Shown: one piece after another, positions 39,335 to 49,286 of the stretch
Layout of the letters: every line of letters starts with the position of its first letter
Position numbering within the stretch: position 1 is the first letter of the stretch
Assembly: GCA_963665185.2 (NCBI GenBank)
Contig: CAXXPO010000005.1
Span: 1-64,000, forward strand
Length of the DNA stretch: 64,000 nt
From: G963665185 sp963665185
GTDB lineage: Bacteria > Desulfobacterota > Desulfovibrionia > Desulfovibrionales > Desulfovibrionaceae
Direction of reading: 5' to 3'
The notes under the pieces: model-generated
Database searches by the model: none
What the model was told of the DNA's origin: nothing
What the model saw: the letters and a program-made list of their open reading frames with translations, nothing else
Position numbers and translations under genes: made by a program

Positions 39335-40141
39335 TTAACTGGCAAAGAAGGGGTAGAGCGTGCGCACGGCGAAATAGGCGGGCAGAACCAGGACCAGCCC
39401 GTCGACGCGGTCCAGGATGCCTCCGTGGCCGGGCAGGAGGGTGCCCGAATCTTTCACTCCCAGGCGGCGTTTGAGCGCGGACTCGAAAAAATCCCCGAAC
39501 TGGGCCGCAATGTTTAAAAAGGCTCCCAGGCCGATCCAGCTCCACCAGGGGGCCGTTCCGAAGCCCACTCCCACGGTCAGGCAGACCAGGATGCAGACGG
39601 CCATGCCGCCGAAGCTTCCGGCCCATGTTTTTTTCGGGCTGACCGCCGGCCAGATTTTGGGACCGGCGAAGATGCTGCCGGCATAAAACGCCCCCGTATC
39701 CGAGGCTATGGTCGCCAGAAGGACCAGGGCGGCCTCTGCCGGGCCGAGAAACATGAAGATCTGCAGGGACAGGGGCAGGTAGAGCAGGCCGGAAAAAAGC
39801 ACTGCGGCATTGGCGTAGGACGCGCTTCTGTCCTTTGTTCCGTAGCAGAACAGGAAGAACATGTTGGCCGTCCAGAAGGACACCAGGAGCGCGGTTGCCA
39901 GCAGGCCCATGTTCTGGCTTCGGGCGGCCAGAAAGATGAGCGTGGCCAGACCCAGGCCGATGGCCTTCTTTCCCAGCCCCTGGGAGCCTGGCCAGAACAG
40001 GCCGTAGTACTCGACAAGCCCGAGCAGGGCGGTTGCAAGTGCGGCTCCGAAAATGAACCAGCCGCCCAGCGCCAAAACCGCGCAAAGTCCCCCGCCCAGC
40101 GCCAGCCCTGTGAAAATTCGTTGCGAATGCGGTGAAAGCAT
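39335..40141 (-). CDS. cdsA: Phosphatidate cytidylyltransferase
   Basis: 268 residues, mostly hydrophobic, with about seven to eight membrane helices. Makes CDP-diacylglycerol from phosphatidate and CTP. The family signature near the C-terminus is present as SALKRRLGVKDSGTLLPGHGG, then ILDRVDGL; SPKKTWAGSFGG precedes it. The ATG lacks an obvious ribosome-binding site. A 244-base spacer separates it from uppS, unusually long for this cluster. Confidence 0.95.
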   Translation of the reverse strand: MLSPHSQRIFTGLALGGGLCAVLALGGWFIFGAALATALLGLVEYYGLFWPGSQGLGKKAIGLGLATLIFLAARSQNMGLLATALLVSFWTANMFFLFCYGTKDRSASYANAAVLFSGLLYLPLSLQIFMFLGPAEAALVLLATIASDTGAFYAGSIFAGPKIWPAVSPKKTWAGSFGGMAVCILVCLTVGVGFGTAPWWSWIGLGAFLNIAAQFGDFFESALKRRLGVKDSGTLLPGHGGILDRVDGLVLVLPAYFAVRTLYPFFAS

Positions 40142-40385
40142 GGATAATCGTGGGTAATATGTTTTCGTCCGGCACCTCGTATCCTGGGTTGCCTATCCGG
40201 CCGGACCTTTGGGTCTGTACTCTTCCGTGTGGAGAGAGGGTATCCGGTTCGCGGAAGGAGGGCAAACGCAAATCCTTGGCTGCGCGGGCGCGGCCGGTCG
40301 TTTTTTATCCGAGGGCGGCCTTTGCAGGGAAACGGTCCCGGAACAGCCGGGGCTGGCGGAGAGCGAGGATGTTGCGAGCCGGGCA

Positions 40386-41072
40386 TCAGCCGGCAGCGTT
40401 GTCCTCGGTTCCGCCGAAGCGGCGTTGGCGCGTGGAGTATTCGGCCAGCGCTTCGTCCAGGTGATCGGGAGAAAAGTCGGGCCAGAGCGTGTCGGGAAAG
40501 CACAGTTCGGCATAGGAGGACTGGTAGAGCAGAAAATTGGAAAGGCGAAGTTCCCCGCTGGTGCGGATGATCAGGTCCGGGTCGCTCTGCCCGGCAGTGT
40601 ACAGGAGCGAGGAAAAAAGTTCGTCGGTGACGTCTTCGGCCGGGATGCGCCGCTCGGCGATTATCCGAGCGGCGCGGAGAATTTCTTCCCGGCCCGAATA
40701 GTTCAATGCCAGATTGAGATGCATGTCCCGGTTGGACGCGGTCTTCTTGATGGAATGCTGCAGAGCCTGGCGCGCGGCAAAGGGCAGGGCGTCCATTTCG
40801 CCCAGAACGTGCAGGCGGATGCCCTGTTCCATGAGCGTGCCCAGTTCGTTGCGCAGAAATCCTGCCAGCAGATCAAAAAGAAAGCTCACCTCGTCCTTGG
40901 AGCGTTTCCAGTTCTCCGTGGAAAAGGTGTACAGGGTAAGATGCCGGATGCCGATTTCGCGGCAGCGGGTGACGATGGCTCGTGCGGCCTCGGTTCCGGC
41001 CTTGTGGCCGTCGCTGCGCGACAGGCCCCGCCGGGTGGCCCAGCGGCCGTTGCCGTCCATGATGATGCCCAC
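40386..41072 (-). CDS. uppS: Undecaprenyl diphosphate synthase, start uncertain
   Basis: At least 228 residues. Condenses isopentenyl diphosphate onto farnesyl diphosphate to make the lipid carrier for peptidoglycan. The catalytic loop is GIIMDGNGRWA, followed by the LTLYTFSTENWKR and DLIIRTSGELRLSNFLL motifs. The first allowed start, GTG at 41072, leaves only two residues before the conserved loop. The in-frame sequence continues upstream as LESDKLPQH with only a CTG (41099) available, three bases after the frr stop. A CTG start or a local base error is possible. Confidence 0.95.
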   Translation of the reverse strand: MGIIMDGNGRWATRRGLSRSDGHKAGTEAARAIVTRCREIGIRHLTLYTFSTENWKRSKDEVSFLFDLLAGFLRNELGTLMEQGIRLHVLGEMDALPFAARQALQHSIKKTASNRDMHLNLALNYSGREEILRAARIIAERRIPAEDVTDELFSSLLYTAGQSDPDLIIRTSGELRLSNFLLYQSSYAELCFPDTLWPDFSPDHLDEALAEYSTRQRRFGGTEDNAAG

Positions 41073-41101
41073 ATGCTGGGGCAGCTTGTCGGACTCCAGG
41101 G

Positions 41102-41656
41102 CTAGATCTCCATTATTTCCTTTTCTTTGGCGGCATAGGTGTCGTCGGCTTTTTTGACAAACGCATCGGTGGCCTTCTGGATTTCGTCCTGGCCCCTGTG
41201 CTGCTCGTCCTCGGTCAGCTCCTTGTCCTTTTGCATCTTCTTGAGGATTTCATTTCCGTCGCGGCGCACGTTGCGTACGGCCACCTTGCAGTCTTCCGTG
41301 TACTTCTTGGCCAGCTTGGCCAGGTCCTTGCGCCGTTCCTCGGTAAGGGGCGGCATGGAAATGCGGATCAGGACGCCGTCGTTGACCGGGTTCAGCCCCA
41401 GGTCCGAGGCGATGATGCCCTTTTCGATGAGGGTGAAGGCTTTCTTGTCCCATGGCTGGATGGTCAGGGTCCGCGAATCGGGAACCGAGACCGAGGAGAT
41501 CTGGCTTATGGGCGTGGGTGTGCCGTAGTAGTCCACCTTGATGTTGTCCACGAGGCCGGTGGAGGCGCGTCCGGTACGCAGCCGGGAAAATTCGCGTTCA
41601 AGGTTTTCAATGGCCTTGTGCATTCTTGTTTCGCATTCTTTGAGTACGGATTGCAT
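41102..41656 (-). CDS. frr: Ribosome recycling factor
   Basis: 184 residues, the usual length. With EF-G it splits the post-termination ribosome. The family segments RTGRASTGLVDNIKVDYYG, IQPWDKKAF and RKDLAKLAKKYTEDCKVAVRNVRRD are present, and the protein ends in the amphipathic helix AKEKEIMEI. pyrH ends just upstream (gap of five bases), and uppS follows downstream. The gene order pyrH-frr-uppS-cdsA is widely conserved. Confidence 0.98.
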   Translation of the reverse strand: MQSVLKECETRMHKAIENLEREFSRLRTGRASTGLVDNIKVDYYGTPTPISQISSVSVPDSRTLTIQPWDKKAFTLIEKGIIASDLGLNPVNDGVLIRISMPPLTEERRKDLAKLAKKYTEDCKVAVRNVRRDGNEILKKMQKDKELTEDEQHRGQDEIQKATDAFVKKADDTYAAKEKEIMEI

Positions 41657-41661
41657 GAGTC

Positions 41662-42381
41662 TTAACCTCCTATAACAGTGGTTCCTATTTTTTCGCCCTT
41701 GGCGACCCGCAGGATGTTGCCTTCTTCAAAAAGGTTGAACACCATGATGGGCATGTTGTTGTCCATTGCCAGGGAAATGGCGGTCGTGTCCATAACCCGG
41801 AGGCGTTTTTCCAGGGCTTCCATATGGGTGAGGGTCTTGAACATCACCGCATCGGGGTTGGTCATCGGGTCCTTGTCGTAGACGCCGTTGACCTTTGTGG
41901 CCTTGAACAGGGCCTGGCAGCGCAGTTCCATGGCACGCAGGGCCGCTGCCGTGTCCGTGGTGAAATAAGGGTTGCCCGTTCCGGCCGCGCAGATGACGGC
42001 CCGGCCTTTTTCCAGGTGGCGGATGGCGCGGCGCCGGATATACGGTTCGCTGACTTCCTTCATGTCGATGGCCGAGAGCACGCGGGTGTCCAGGCCGTGC
42101 TTTTCCAGGGCGTCCTGTACGGCCAGGGCGTTCATGACCGTGGCCAGCATGCCCATGTAGTCGGCGGAGGCGCGGTCCATGCCGCGGGCGGATTCGGACA
42201 CGCCCCGAAAGATGTTCCCGCCGCCGATGACCAGGGCGATTTCCAATCCCTGTTCGGCCACGTGGACGATTTCGCGGCTGAAGGTTTCAATGGATGCGGG
42301 GTCTATACCGCCGCCTTTTCCGCCAGCCAGTGCTTCGCCGCTAAGCTTCAACAATACCCGTTTGTAACGCAGGTTGTCCAT
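41662..42381 (-). CDS. pyrH: UMP kinase
   Basis: 239 residues. Phosphorylates UMP to UDP with ATP. The amino-acid-kinase fold has LLKLSGEALAG at the N-terminus, VIGGGNIFRG, then GTGNPYFTTDTAAALRA and ATKVNGVYDKDP. GGAGGG lies eight bases before the ATG, which excludes the longer open frame upstream. A terminator separates it from tsf, so it may also have its own promoter in the 190-base spacer. Confidence 0.98.
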   Translation of the reverse strand: MDNLRYKRVLLKLSGEALAGGKGGGIDPASIETFSREIVHVAEQGLEIALVIGGGNIFRGVSESARGMDRASADYMGMLATVMNALAVQDALEKHGLDTRVLSAIDMKEVSEPYIRRRAIRHLEKGRAVICAAGTGNPYFTTDTAAALRAMELRCQALFKATKVNGVYDKDPMTNPDAVMFKTLTHMEALEKRLRVMDTTAISLAMDNNMPIMVFNLFEEGNILRVAKGEKIGTTVIGG

Positions 42382-42536
42382 AGAGAAACCCTCCGGGGGT
42401 GGGGGATGGCCGCGTCCTGCGGACGCGACGTGGAGACAGACGGTGCCGGAAGAGGCGCGGGAACGCCCACTGCAGTGGCGACACGGCCTGCGACACGAAC
42501 ATGGCCCAGGATTTTTCATGGGCCGGAAAATGGACG

Positions 42537-42562
42537 AAAAAAAAGCGGGCCTCGCGGCCCGC
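42537..42562 (-). terminator. Rho-independent terminator after tsf
   Basis: GCGGGCC (42545-42551) and GGCCCGC (42556-42562) pair around TCGC. On the minus strand the stem is followed by eight T (42544-42537). It lies eight bases past the tsf stop codon and ends the rpsB-tsf unit, at least partly. Confidence 0.9.
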
Positions 42563-42570
42563 CTGGTGTC

Positions 42571-43178
42571 TTATTCTGCTGGGACGTCTTCGCCAAGGGC
42601 CATTCTGGTGAATCGCCCGATCTGGATGTTTTCACCCAGAACGGCAATCAGCTCGTTGAGCAGGTCCTGAATGGTCACCTTGTCGTCCTTGATGAAGGGC
42701 TGCTCGAGGAGGCAGACTTCCTTGAAGTATTTCTTCACGCGGCCTTCGACGATCTTTTCGGCGATGTTCTCGGGCTTGCCTTCTTCCATGGACTGGTTCT
42801 TGTAAATTTCGCGTTCCTTGGCAAGCAGGTCGGCGGGGACCTGATCGGCGCTGAGGCAGATCGGGTTGGCCGCGGCGATCTGCATGGCCACGTTCTTGGT
42901 GAACTCCTGGAACCTGTCGCTGCGGGCCACGAAGTCGGTTTCGCATTTGACTTCGACCATGACGCCGATTTTGCCGTTGGAGTGGATATACGAACCGATC
43001 AGACCTTCGGAAGCGGCACGGCCGGCGCGTTTCGCAGCCTTGGCAATGCCTTTTTCACGAAGCCAGTCAATGGCCTTGGATTCGTCACCACCGGTTTCCG
43101 TGAGGGCCTTTTTGCAGTCCATCATGCCTGCGCCGGTTCTTTCGCGCAGGGTTTTCACCATCTGTGCGGAAATGGCCA

Positions 43179-43179
<1 letters not shown>
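42571..43179 (-). CDS. tsf: Elongation factor Ts
   Basis: 202 residues, the short form of the family. Exchanges GDP for GTP on EF-Tu. The UBA-like N-terminus has VKTLRERTGAGMMDCKKAL, and the core has the EF-Tu contact motif CETDFVAR. The subdomain that lengthens the E. coli protein is missing, as in many bacteria. Its ATG overlaps the rpsB stop by one base (TAATG), coupling the two genes. Confidence 0.98.
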
Positions 43180-44015
<836 letters not shown>

Positions 44016-44322
44016 TTGTCTCTCCTTGGGTTGTACCTCCGCTCCCGCCGGGTCGGACCACAATGGCCGACACCCATTGGTTTGTGGGGAGCGTGCGATT
44101 TCGGACCGGGTTTAATACCCCTGAAGATCGGAGATTGCAAGGAAAAAAATCTTTTGGTTTCCTTTTGTTTCCCGGATGTTTTATAATTGGGTTTGTCGCA
44201 GACACCTGCTATTTTAGCTCCCCGTGCTGCCCGGCTGATGAAAATGAGGAGTGGGCTTTTGCGCTCTCCATGTGCCGGGATTCTTGAAAATTGCAAAGAC
44301 GGCGTGCAGAAGGTGAATCGCC
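44016..44322. other. Divergent promoter region of rpsB and the FapA gene
   Basis: The region must hold the rpsB promoter and leader and the promoter for the rightward motility genes. An A/T-rich TTATAA on the minus strand at about 44181-44186 is a candidate -10 box for rpsB, but I cannot pair it with a good -35. No gene or known riboswitch is seen. Confidence 0.4.
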
Positions 44323-45456
44323 ATGTCATATCGCCTGAAGCTTTCATTTGATCCGGACTTTGATTACACCAAGCTGCAGCCTCGCCACAAGGCGGACGGC
44401 GGGGTGGACCACTTCGATCTGGGCTATGTGCAGTGCGTCCGCAAAGGCACGGTGCTCGCCTCCTGGGAGGATTGCGGGAACGGCGCCCCGGGCTGCCACG
44501 GACACGAGCTTGTTCTTGATGAAAAAATAATTCCCGCAGGTCCCAATTGCCGTGTGGACCCGGAAAGACCGGACCACCTCATGGCCGCGGCGGACGGGTA
44601 CGTTCTTTATCGCGACGGGCAGATCGCGGTAAAGACATTGTTGAATGTTCGTCGTGATGTTGACTTCCACACCGGAAACATCCGTTTTCCAGGCGATGTG
44701 GTTTTCTCGTCCGACGTGCGTTCCGGTTTTTCCATCGCGGCCCGGCATATCTGGGTGAAGGGAGGGGTGGAAGCCGCCCGGATGCGGGCCGCCGGCTCGG
44801 TCATCGTGGATGGCGGAGTCAAGGGCGGAGCCAGCGGACAGATACGGGCCGGGGGGGGCATCCGCGTCCGGTTCTGCGAGCAGTGCAGCCTGCGGGCGCG
44901 GTCCGGAATCCTGGTGCGCGGTTCGAGCATGCACAGCAGGCTGTACGCGGGGCGCACGCTGGCCGTGACCGAACGGTTTGTCGGCGGAAGCGCCATCAGC
45001 CGGGATCTGGTGTACGTCAGGGAGCAGCTCGGCGGGGGGCTTTCCACGGAAACCGAGGTTGTTGTCGGCTACGAACCGGCCCTTTTGCTGCGCGACGATC
45101 TGCTGGTGGACAAGATGCGCAGACTGCGTGACGAACTGGCCACGCTGGAACGTGTGGTACGAAGGGGAGGGGCGTTGCCCGAACTTCGGGAAAAATTGAA
45201 AGGACTCTCCCGGAGCATAGGCAGGCTCAAGCGGCGCAGGGCCGCCATGTGGGAAAGCCATCGGTTCATGGAAAATTTTGAAAAGTGCCGTGTTCTTGTT
45301 CCGGGGGCGGTGCGGCCCGGAGTGGACATTCATATCGGACCTGCCTATCTGAGGGTCCGGGACTTTCTGGAGAATGTCCATTTTTATTTCAAGGACGGGG
45401 AAGTGTGTGTCGGCAGCCCGGCTCTGCCGAGAAAAAACATAGGAAATCAAGGGTAG
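44323..45456 (+). CDS. FapA-family (DUF342) beta-helix protein
   Basis: 377 residues. The central part has the repeating Gly/Ala/Val pattern of a FapA/DUF342 right-handed beta-helix (IRFPGDVVFSSDV, SIAARHIWVKGGV, SGQIRAGGGIRV). A Leu/Arg-rich coiled-coil (about 265-320) precedes a short beta C-terminus. The gene starts the rightward FapA-motA-motB run, 18 bases before motA. FapA-type proteins have been linked to polar localisation or motility in a few bacteria. A role in flagellar placement is inferred from the neighbours only. Confidence 0.8.
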   Translation: MSYRLKLSFDPDFDYTKLQPRHKADGGVDHFDLGYVQCVRKGTVLASWEDCGNGAPGCHGHELVLDEKIIPAGPNCRVDPERPDHLMAAADGYVLYRDGQIAVKTLLNVRRDVDFHTGNIRFPGDVVFSSDVRSGFSIAARHIWVKGGVEAARMRAAGSVIVDGGVKGGASGQIRAGGGIRVRFCEQCSLRARSGILVRGSSMHSRLYAGRTLAVTERFVGGSAISRDLVYVREQLGGGLSTETEVVVGYEPALLLRDDLLVDKMRRLRDELATLERVVRRGGALPELREKLKGLSRSIGRLKRRRAAMWESHRFMENFEKCRVLVPGAVRPGVDIHIGPAYLRVRDFLENVHFYFKDGEVCVGSPALPRKNIGNQG

Positions 45457-45474
45457 CAGGCGGATCGTACATAT

Positions 45475-46230
45475 ATGGATATAGCAACTCTTCTCGGCAT
45501 TGTGGGCGGTCTCGGCCTTATTGTCGGCTCCATTGTCTTGGGCGGCAATATCATGGGGTTCGTCGATATCGCCTCGCTTGTCGTCGTGGGCGGGGGAACC
45601 ATGGCCGCGGTGCTGGTCATGTTTCCCATGAAGACCGTCATAAGCTCCATCAAGGTGGGCATGAAAACATTTTTCGGCAAGGAACCCGACCCGGACGCGC
45701 TGATCAGGCAGATCGTGGAACTGGCGGAACTGGCCCGCAAGGAAAGCCTGGTGGCCATGGAAAAGGCCAATGTGTCCGACCCGTTTCTGCAAAAGGGCGT
45801 GCGGCTGGTGGCGGACGGTTCTTCGCCCGCCCTGGTCGGGTCCATCATGGACTCGGAAATCAACTATATGAAGCGCCGCCATCAGCGCGGCCAGAACGTG
45901 TTCAAGGGGCTTGGCTCGGCGGCTCCGGCCTTCGGCATGGTCGGCACGCTGGTCGGTCTGGTGCAGATGCTTCAGAATCTGAGCGACCCGTCCTCCATCG
46001 GGCCGTCCATGGCGGTCGCCCTGCTGACCACGTTTTACGGCGCGGTCATGGCCAACCTCATTTTTCTGCCTATGGCCCGCAAGTTGGAAGAGCGTTCCCT
46101 GGACGAGCAATTTTACATGGAAGTGGCTTTGGAAGGGGTGCTGGCCATTCAGAATGGCGAACATCCGCAACTGGTCAAGGAAAAGCTGCAAGCCTTCCTT
46201 GCCCCGGCCATCCGGGAAAAGGCGAGTTGA
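45475..46230 (+). CDS. motA: Flagellar motor stator protein MotA (PomA type)
   Basis: 251 residues with four membrane helices. The N-terminus has LLGIVGGLGLIVGSIVLGG, and the cytoplasmic loop holds charged residues that press on FliG. The paired helices GSAAPAFGMVGTLVGLVQML and MAVALLTTFYGAVMANLIF carry the family signature (APAFGMVGTLVGL). The pattern is closest to PomA/MotA of polar flagella. Its stop is directly followed by the motB start, so the stator pair is co-translated. Confidence 0.97.
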   Translation: MDIATLLGIVGGLGLIVGSIVLGGNIMGFVDIASLVVVGGGTMAAVLVMFPMKTVISSIKVGMKTFFGKEPDPDALIRQIVELAELARKESLVAMEKANVSDPFLQKGVRLVADGSSPALVGSIMDSEINYMKRRHQRGQNVFKGLGSAAPAFGMVGTLVGLVQMLQNLSDPSSIGPSMAVALLTTFYGAVMANLIFLPMARKLEERSLDEQFYMEVALEGVLAIQNGEHPQLVKEKLQAFLAPAIREKAS

Positions 46231-46998
46231 ATGGCCGATGTCAATGATCAGGCTCCACGGCGGAAGCCAAAGGACGACGGGCCGCCGCCGGCCGAGGGCG
46301 CGCCGGAATGGATGACCACCTTTGCGGATATGGTCACCCTGCTGTTGTGCTTTTTCGTGCTGCTGCTCTCCTTTGCCAATCAGGATATTGAAAAGTTCCG
46401 CGACATGCTCGGATCGGTGAAGGAAGCCTTCGGCGTACAGAAGGAGCGCCGCCAGGATGTGAATATCGCCTACGCCCCAACGCTTCTGGAACGTAAGGAT
46501 CTCAACCTCAAGGCCGAGCAGCGCAAGCAGCTGAGCCTGTCCCAGATGATCCGCGACATGGTCAACGAGGACACGGCCATCAAAAAGCAGGTTCAGGTCA
46601 ACGCGGAAAACGGGGGAGTGCTCTTCCGGGTCAACGACCGTCTCATCTTCGAGCCGGGATCGGCCAAGTTCACCCCGGAAGCCGCCCGCGCCCTGGACAA
46701 GGTCATCAAGGTGCTCAAGGAACACACCTACGATCTCATCGTGGAAGGCCATACCGCGGACAACAAGGAAGCCAACAGTTCGCTGTATCCTTCCAACTGG
46801 GAACTGTCCTCGGCCAGGGCAGCCTCGGCCCTGCGGTACATCATGGAAAAGGGGGGCATTCCGGCCAAGCGGCTCAAGGCTGTGGGCTATGCCGGTTCCC
46901 GTCCCCTGGTTCCCAACGATACCGAGGAAAACAGAAGCAACAACCGGCGGGTCGAATTCTTTTTTCGGCCTCCGGCGACCGAAGGCATGCGGTTCTGA
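46231..46998 (+). CDS. motB: Flagellar motor stator protein MotB
   Basis: 255 residues. One membrane helix near residues 30-50 (FADMVTLLLCFFVLLLS) holds the proton- or sodium-binding Asp. The C-terminal OmpA-like peptidoglycan-binding domain has LIFEPGSAKFTPEAARAL, the EGHTAD loop and NRSNNRRVEFFF. It pairs with MotA in a 5:2 stator. The coupling ion cannot be told from sequence alone. It starts directly after motA and is followed by a flavoprotein gene two bases later. Confidence 0.96.
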   Translation: MADVNDQAPRRKPKDDGPPPAEGAPEWMTTFADMVTLLLCFFVLLLSFANQDIEKFRDMLGSVKEAFGVQKERRQDVNIAYAPTLLERKDLNLKAEQRKQLSLSQMIRDMVNEDTAIKKQVQVNAENGGVLFRVNDRLIFEPGSAKFTPEAARALDKVIKVLKEHTYDLIVEGHTADNKEANSSLYPSNWELSSARAASALRYIMEKGGIPAKRLKAVGYAGSRPLVPNDTEENRSNNRRVEFFFRPPATEGMRF

Positions 46999-47000
46999 CC

Positions 47001-47588
47001 ATGGGAGCGGAACCGGTCGTCTTCACCTGCAGTCCCCGCAAGGGGGGCAACAGCGACAGCGCCGCGGACGTCATTGTCCGGGCACTGGCCGAATTGGGCC
47101 ATGCGCCCCGTCTGGTCCGGTTGCGGGACACGCCGTTGCGTCCCTGCCTCGGTTGCTACGGCTGCCGCAAGGATGTTGCCGGACGCTGCGTCCTGGCCGA
47201 TGCCGACCAGGCACGGCAGCTTTACGATCTTCTGATGCATGCGCCGCAATTTTATTTTACCGCCCCTATCTTTTTTTATCATCTGCCCGGACTGTTCAAG
47301 GATTTCATCGACCGCAGCCAGCCCTACTACCTGCGCCGGGAAAACAATGACCCTTCCATGCTCGGGTTGGCACCGCGCAAGGCCTGCGCCGTTCTGCTGG
47401 CGGGACGCCGGCACGGCGAAAGACTTTTTGACGGCTCCCTCCTGACGCTCAAATTCTTTCTGCGAACCTTCAACATCCGCCTGGAAGAGTCCCTGAACCT
47501 TCGCGGCATCGACCTGCCCGGCGATCTGGCGGGAAACGATCCGGCCTGCGAAAGCATCCGGGACATGGTCAGGCGCTCCGCAGGGTAG
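47001..47588 (+). CDS. Flavodoxin-like NAD(P)H-dependent FMN oxidoreductase
   Basis: 195 residues. The N-terminal FMN-phosphate loop is SPRKGGNSDS, and the Cys-rich GCYGCRKD with a third Cys after (GRCVLAD) is typical of iron-sulfur flavoprotein and NADPH-dependent FMN reductase families of anaerobes. APIFFYHLPGLFKDFIDR is the second flavin contact. There is no Fe-S set beyond these Cys. It lies two bases past motB, so it may be co-transcribed with the motility genes, though a functional link is not obvious. Confidence 0.85.
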   Translation: MGAEPVVFTCSPRKGGNSDSAADVIVRALAELGHAPRLVRLRDTPLRPCLGCYGCRKDVAGRCVLADADQARQLYDLLMHAPQFYFTAPIFFYHLPGLFKDFIDRSQPYYLRRENNDPSMLGLAPRKACAVLLAGRRHGERLFDGSLLTLKFFLRTFNIRLEESLNLRGIDLPGDLAGNDPACESIRDMVRRSAG

Positions 47589-47645
47589 GTTTGCCGGGCA
47601 CGCGCCCCACTGGACAAGCGCGGAGTTGATGCGTACATGCCCCTA

Positions 47646-48002
<357 letters not shown>

Positions 48003-48034
48003 TTTTTATTTTCTCGGTCATCACGGGAGCAGGC

Positions 48035-49246
48035 ATGAATATCTGGGCGGTCATACTGGCTGCTGGAAGCGGGTCGCGTCTGGCCAGGGCGGCCGATGGA
48101 CAGCGCAAGCAGTATCTTGAATTCCGGGGAGCGCCCTTGTTCTGGGCAAGCGCCCAAACCTTTGCCGCCATGCCCGCCATCAAAGGTCTTGTCTTTGTTT
48201 TTCCCCCGGAAGACGGGGACAACCCGCGCAAACTTCTGGACGACCTTTCCATCCGTCACGATCTCGGCCTTCCGTACGTCGTCGCCGACGGCGGCCAGCG
48301 CCGCCAGGACTCGGTGCGCAACGGCCTGGACGTTCTGCCACGCGAGTGCACCCACGTGCTGGTTCATGACTCGGCCCGGCCCTTTGTTTCCGCGCAAATG
48401 ACCACCCGGCTTGTCGAGGCCCTGGCTCAGGGAGAGCAGGCCGTCATTCCCGGCATTCCGGTGACGGACACCATCAAGCTGACAGATGGGGACGTGGTTT
48501 GCGGCACCCCGCCGCGTGACAGCCTGCGTGCGGTCCAGACCCCGCAGGCCTTTGAACTCGGGTTCCTGCGCACGGCCCATGCCAAGGCCGTGCAGAACGG
48601 ATGGGATGTGACCGACGACGCCATGCTTGTGGAAGAGTGCCGGGGCCGCGTTTGCGTGGTGGAGGGCGACCCCGGGAACATCAAGATAACCCATCCCGAA
48701 GACCTGCGCCTTTTGCACGACAACACTTCGGAAAACGCCATGCGAATTTTATCCGTCAGCGGATTCGGCTACGACGTGCACCGCTACGTCGATCCGGAAA
48801 GCCCCCAGAGCCGCCCCATGATTTTGGGCGGGTTTCCCATTGCCGGGGCGCCCGGCATCAAAGCCCATTCCGACGGCGACGTGTTGTTGCACGCCCTGGC
48901 CGACGCGGTTTTGGGCTGCATCGGCCAGGGGGATATCGGGGGGCTTTTCCCGGATACCGATCCGCAGTATGACAATGCGTCCAGCGGGATGCTTTTTGCC
49001 GAAATAATGGAACGCGCCCGCGACGCGGGTTTCGAACCCACCCATGCCGACCTGACCGTCATCGCCCAGGTGCCGCGTCTGGCTCCGCATCGGGAGAACA
49101 TTCGCAAGAACGTGGCCCAGCTCATGGGGCTTGATCCCACGCGGGTCAACGTCAAGGCCACCACCGAGGAAAAGCTCGGCTTTACCGGACGCAAGGAAGG
49201 CATCAAGGCCGTGGCCCTGGTCAATGGGCTGCTGCACACCAAATAA
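48035..49246 (+). CDS. ispDF: Bifunctional IspD/IspF enzyme of the MEP pathway
   Basis: 403 residues, a natural fusion. The first 235 residues are IspD (4-diphosphocytidyl-methylerythritol synthase), with the CTP loop LAAGSGSRL, DSARPFV and QTPQAFELGFL. The last 160 residues are IspF (MECDP synthase): GYDVHR with metal ligands, KAHSDGDVLLHALADAVLG, and KATTEEKLGFTGRKEG. The ATG has GGGAG about seven bases upstream, which excludes the open frame extending back into rnpB. It lies 33 bases after rnpB. cysS follows 40 bases later. Confidence 0.97.
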   Translation: MNIWAVILAAGSGSRLARAADGQRKQYLEFRGAPLFWASAQTFAAMPAIKGLVFVFPPEDGDNPRKLLDDLSIRHDLGLPYVVADGGQRRQDSVRNGLDVLPRECTHVLVHDSARPFVSAQMTTRLVEALAQGEQAVIPGIPVTDTIKLTDGDVVCGTPPRDSLRAVQTPQAFELGFLRTAHAKAVQNGWDVTDDAMLVEECRGRVCVVEGDPGNIKITHPEDLRLLHDNTSENAMRILSVSGFGYDVHRYVDPESPQSRPMILGGFPIAGAPGIKAHSDGDVLLHALADAVLGCIGQGDIGGLFPDTDPQYDNASSGMLFAEIMERARDAGFEPTHADLTVIAQVPRLAPHRENIRKNVAQLMGLDPTRVNVKATTEEKLGFTGRKEGIKAVALVNGLLHTK

Positions 49247-49286
49247 AAAGCCCGACGTTCACGAGCGTCGCTACCACGGAGAAAAC

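Noticed and set aside
44344..46752. An 802-codon open frame on the minus strand opposite the FapA protein, MotA and MotB
   Set aside because: The sense proteins are clear family members. The antisense translation is low-complexity His/Arg/Gln-rich sequence.
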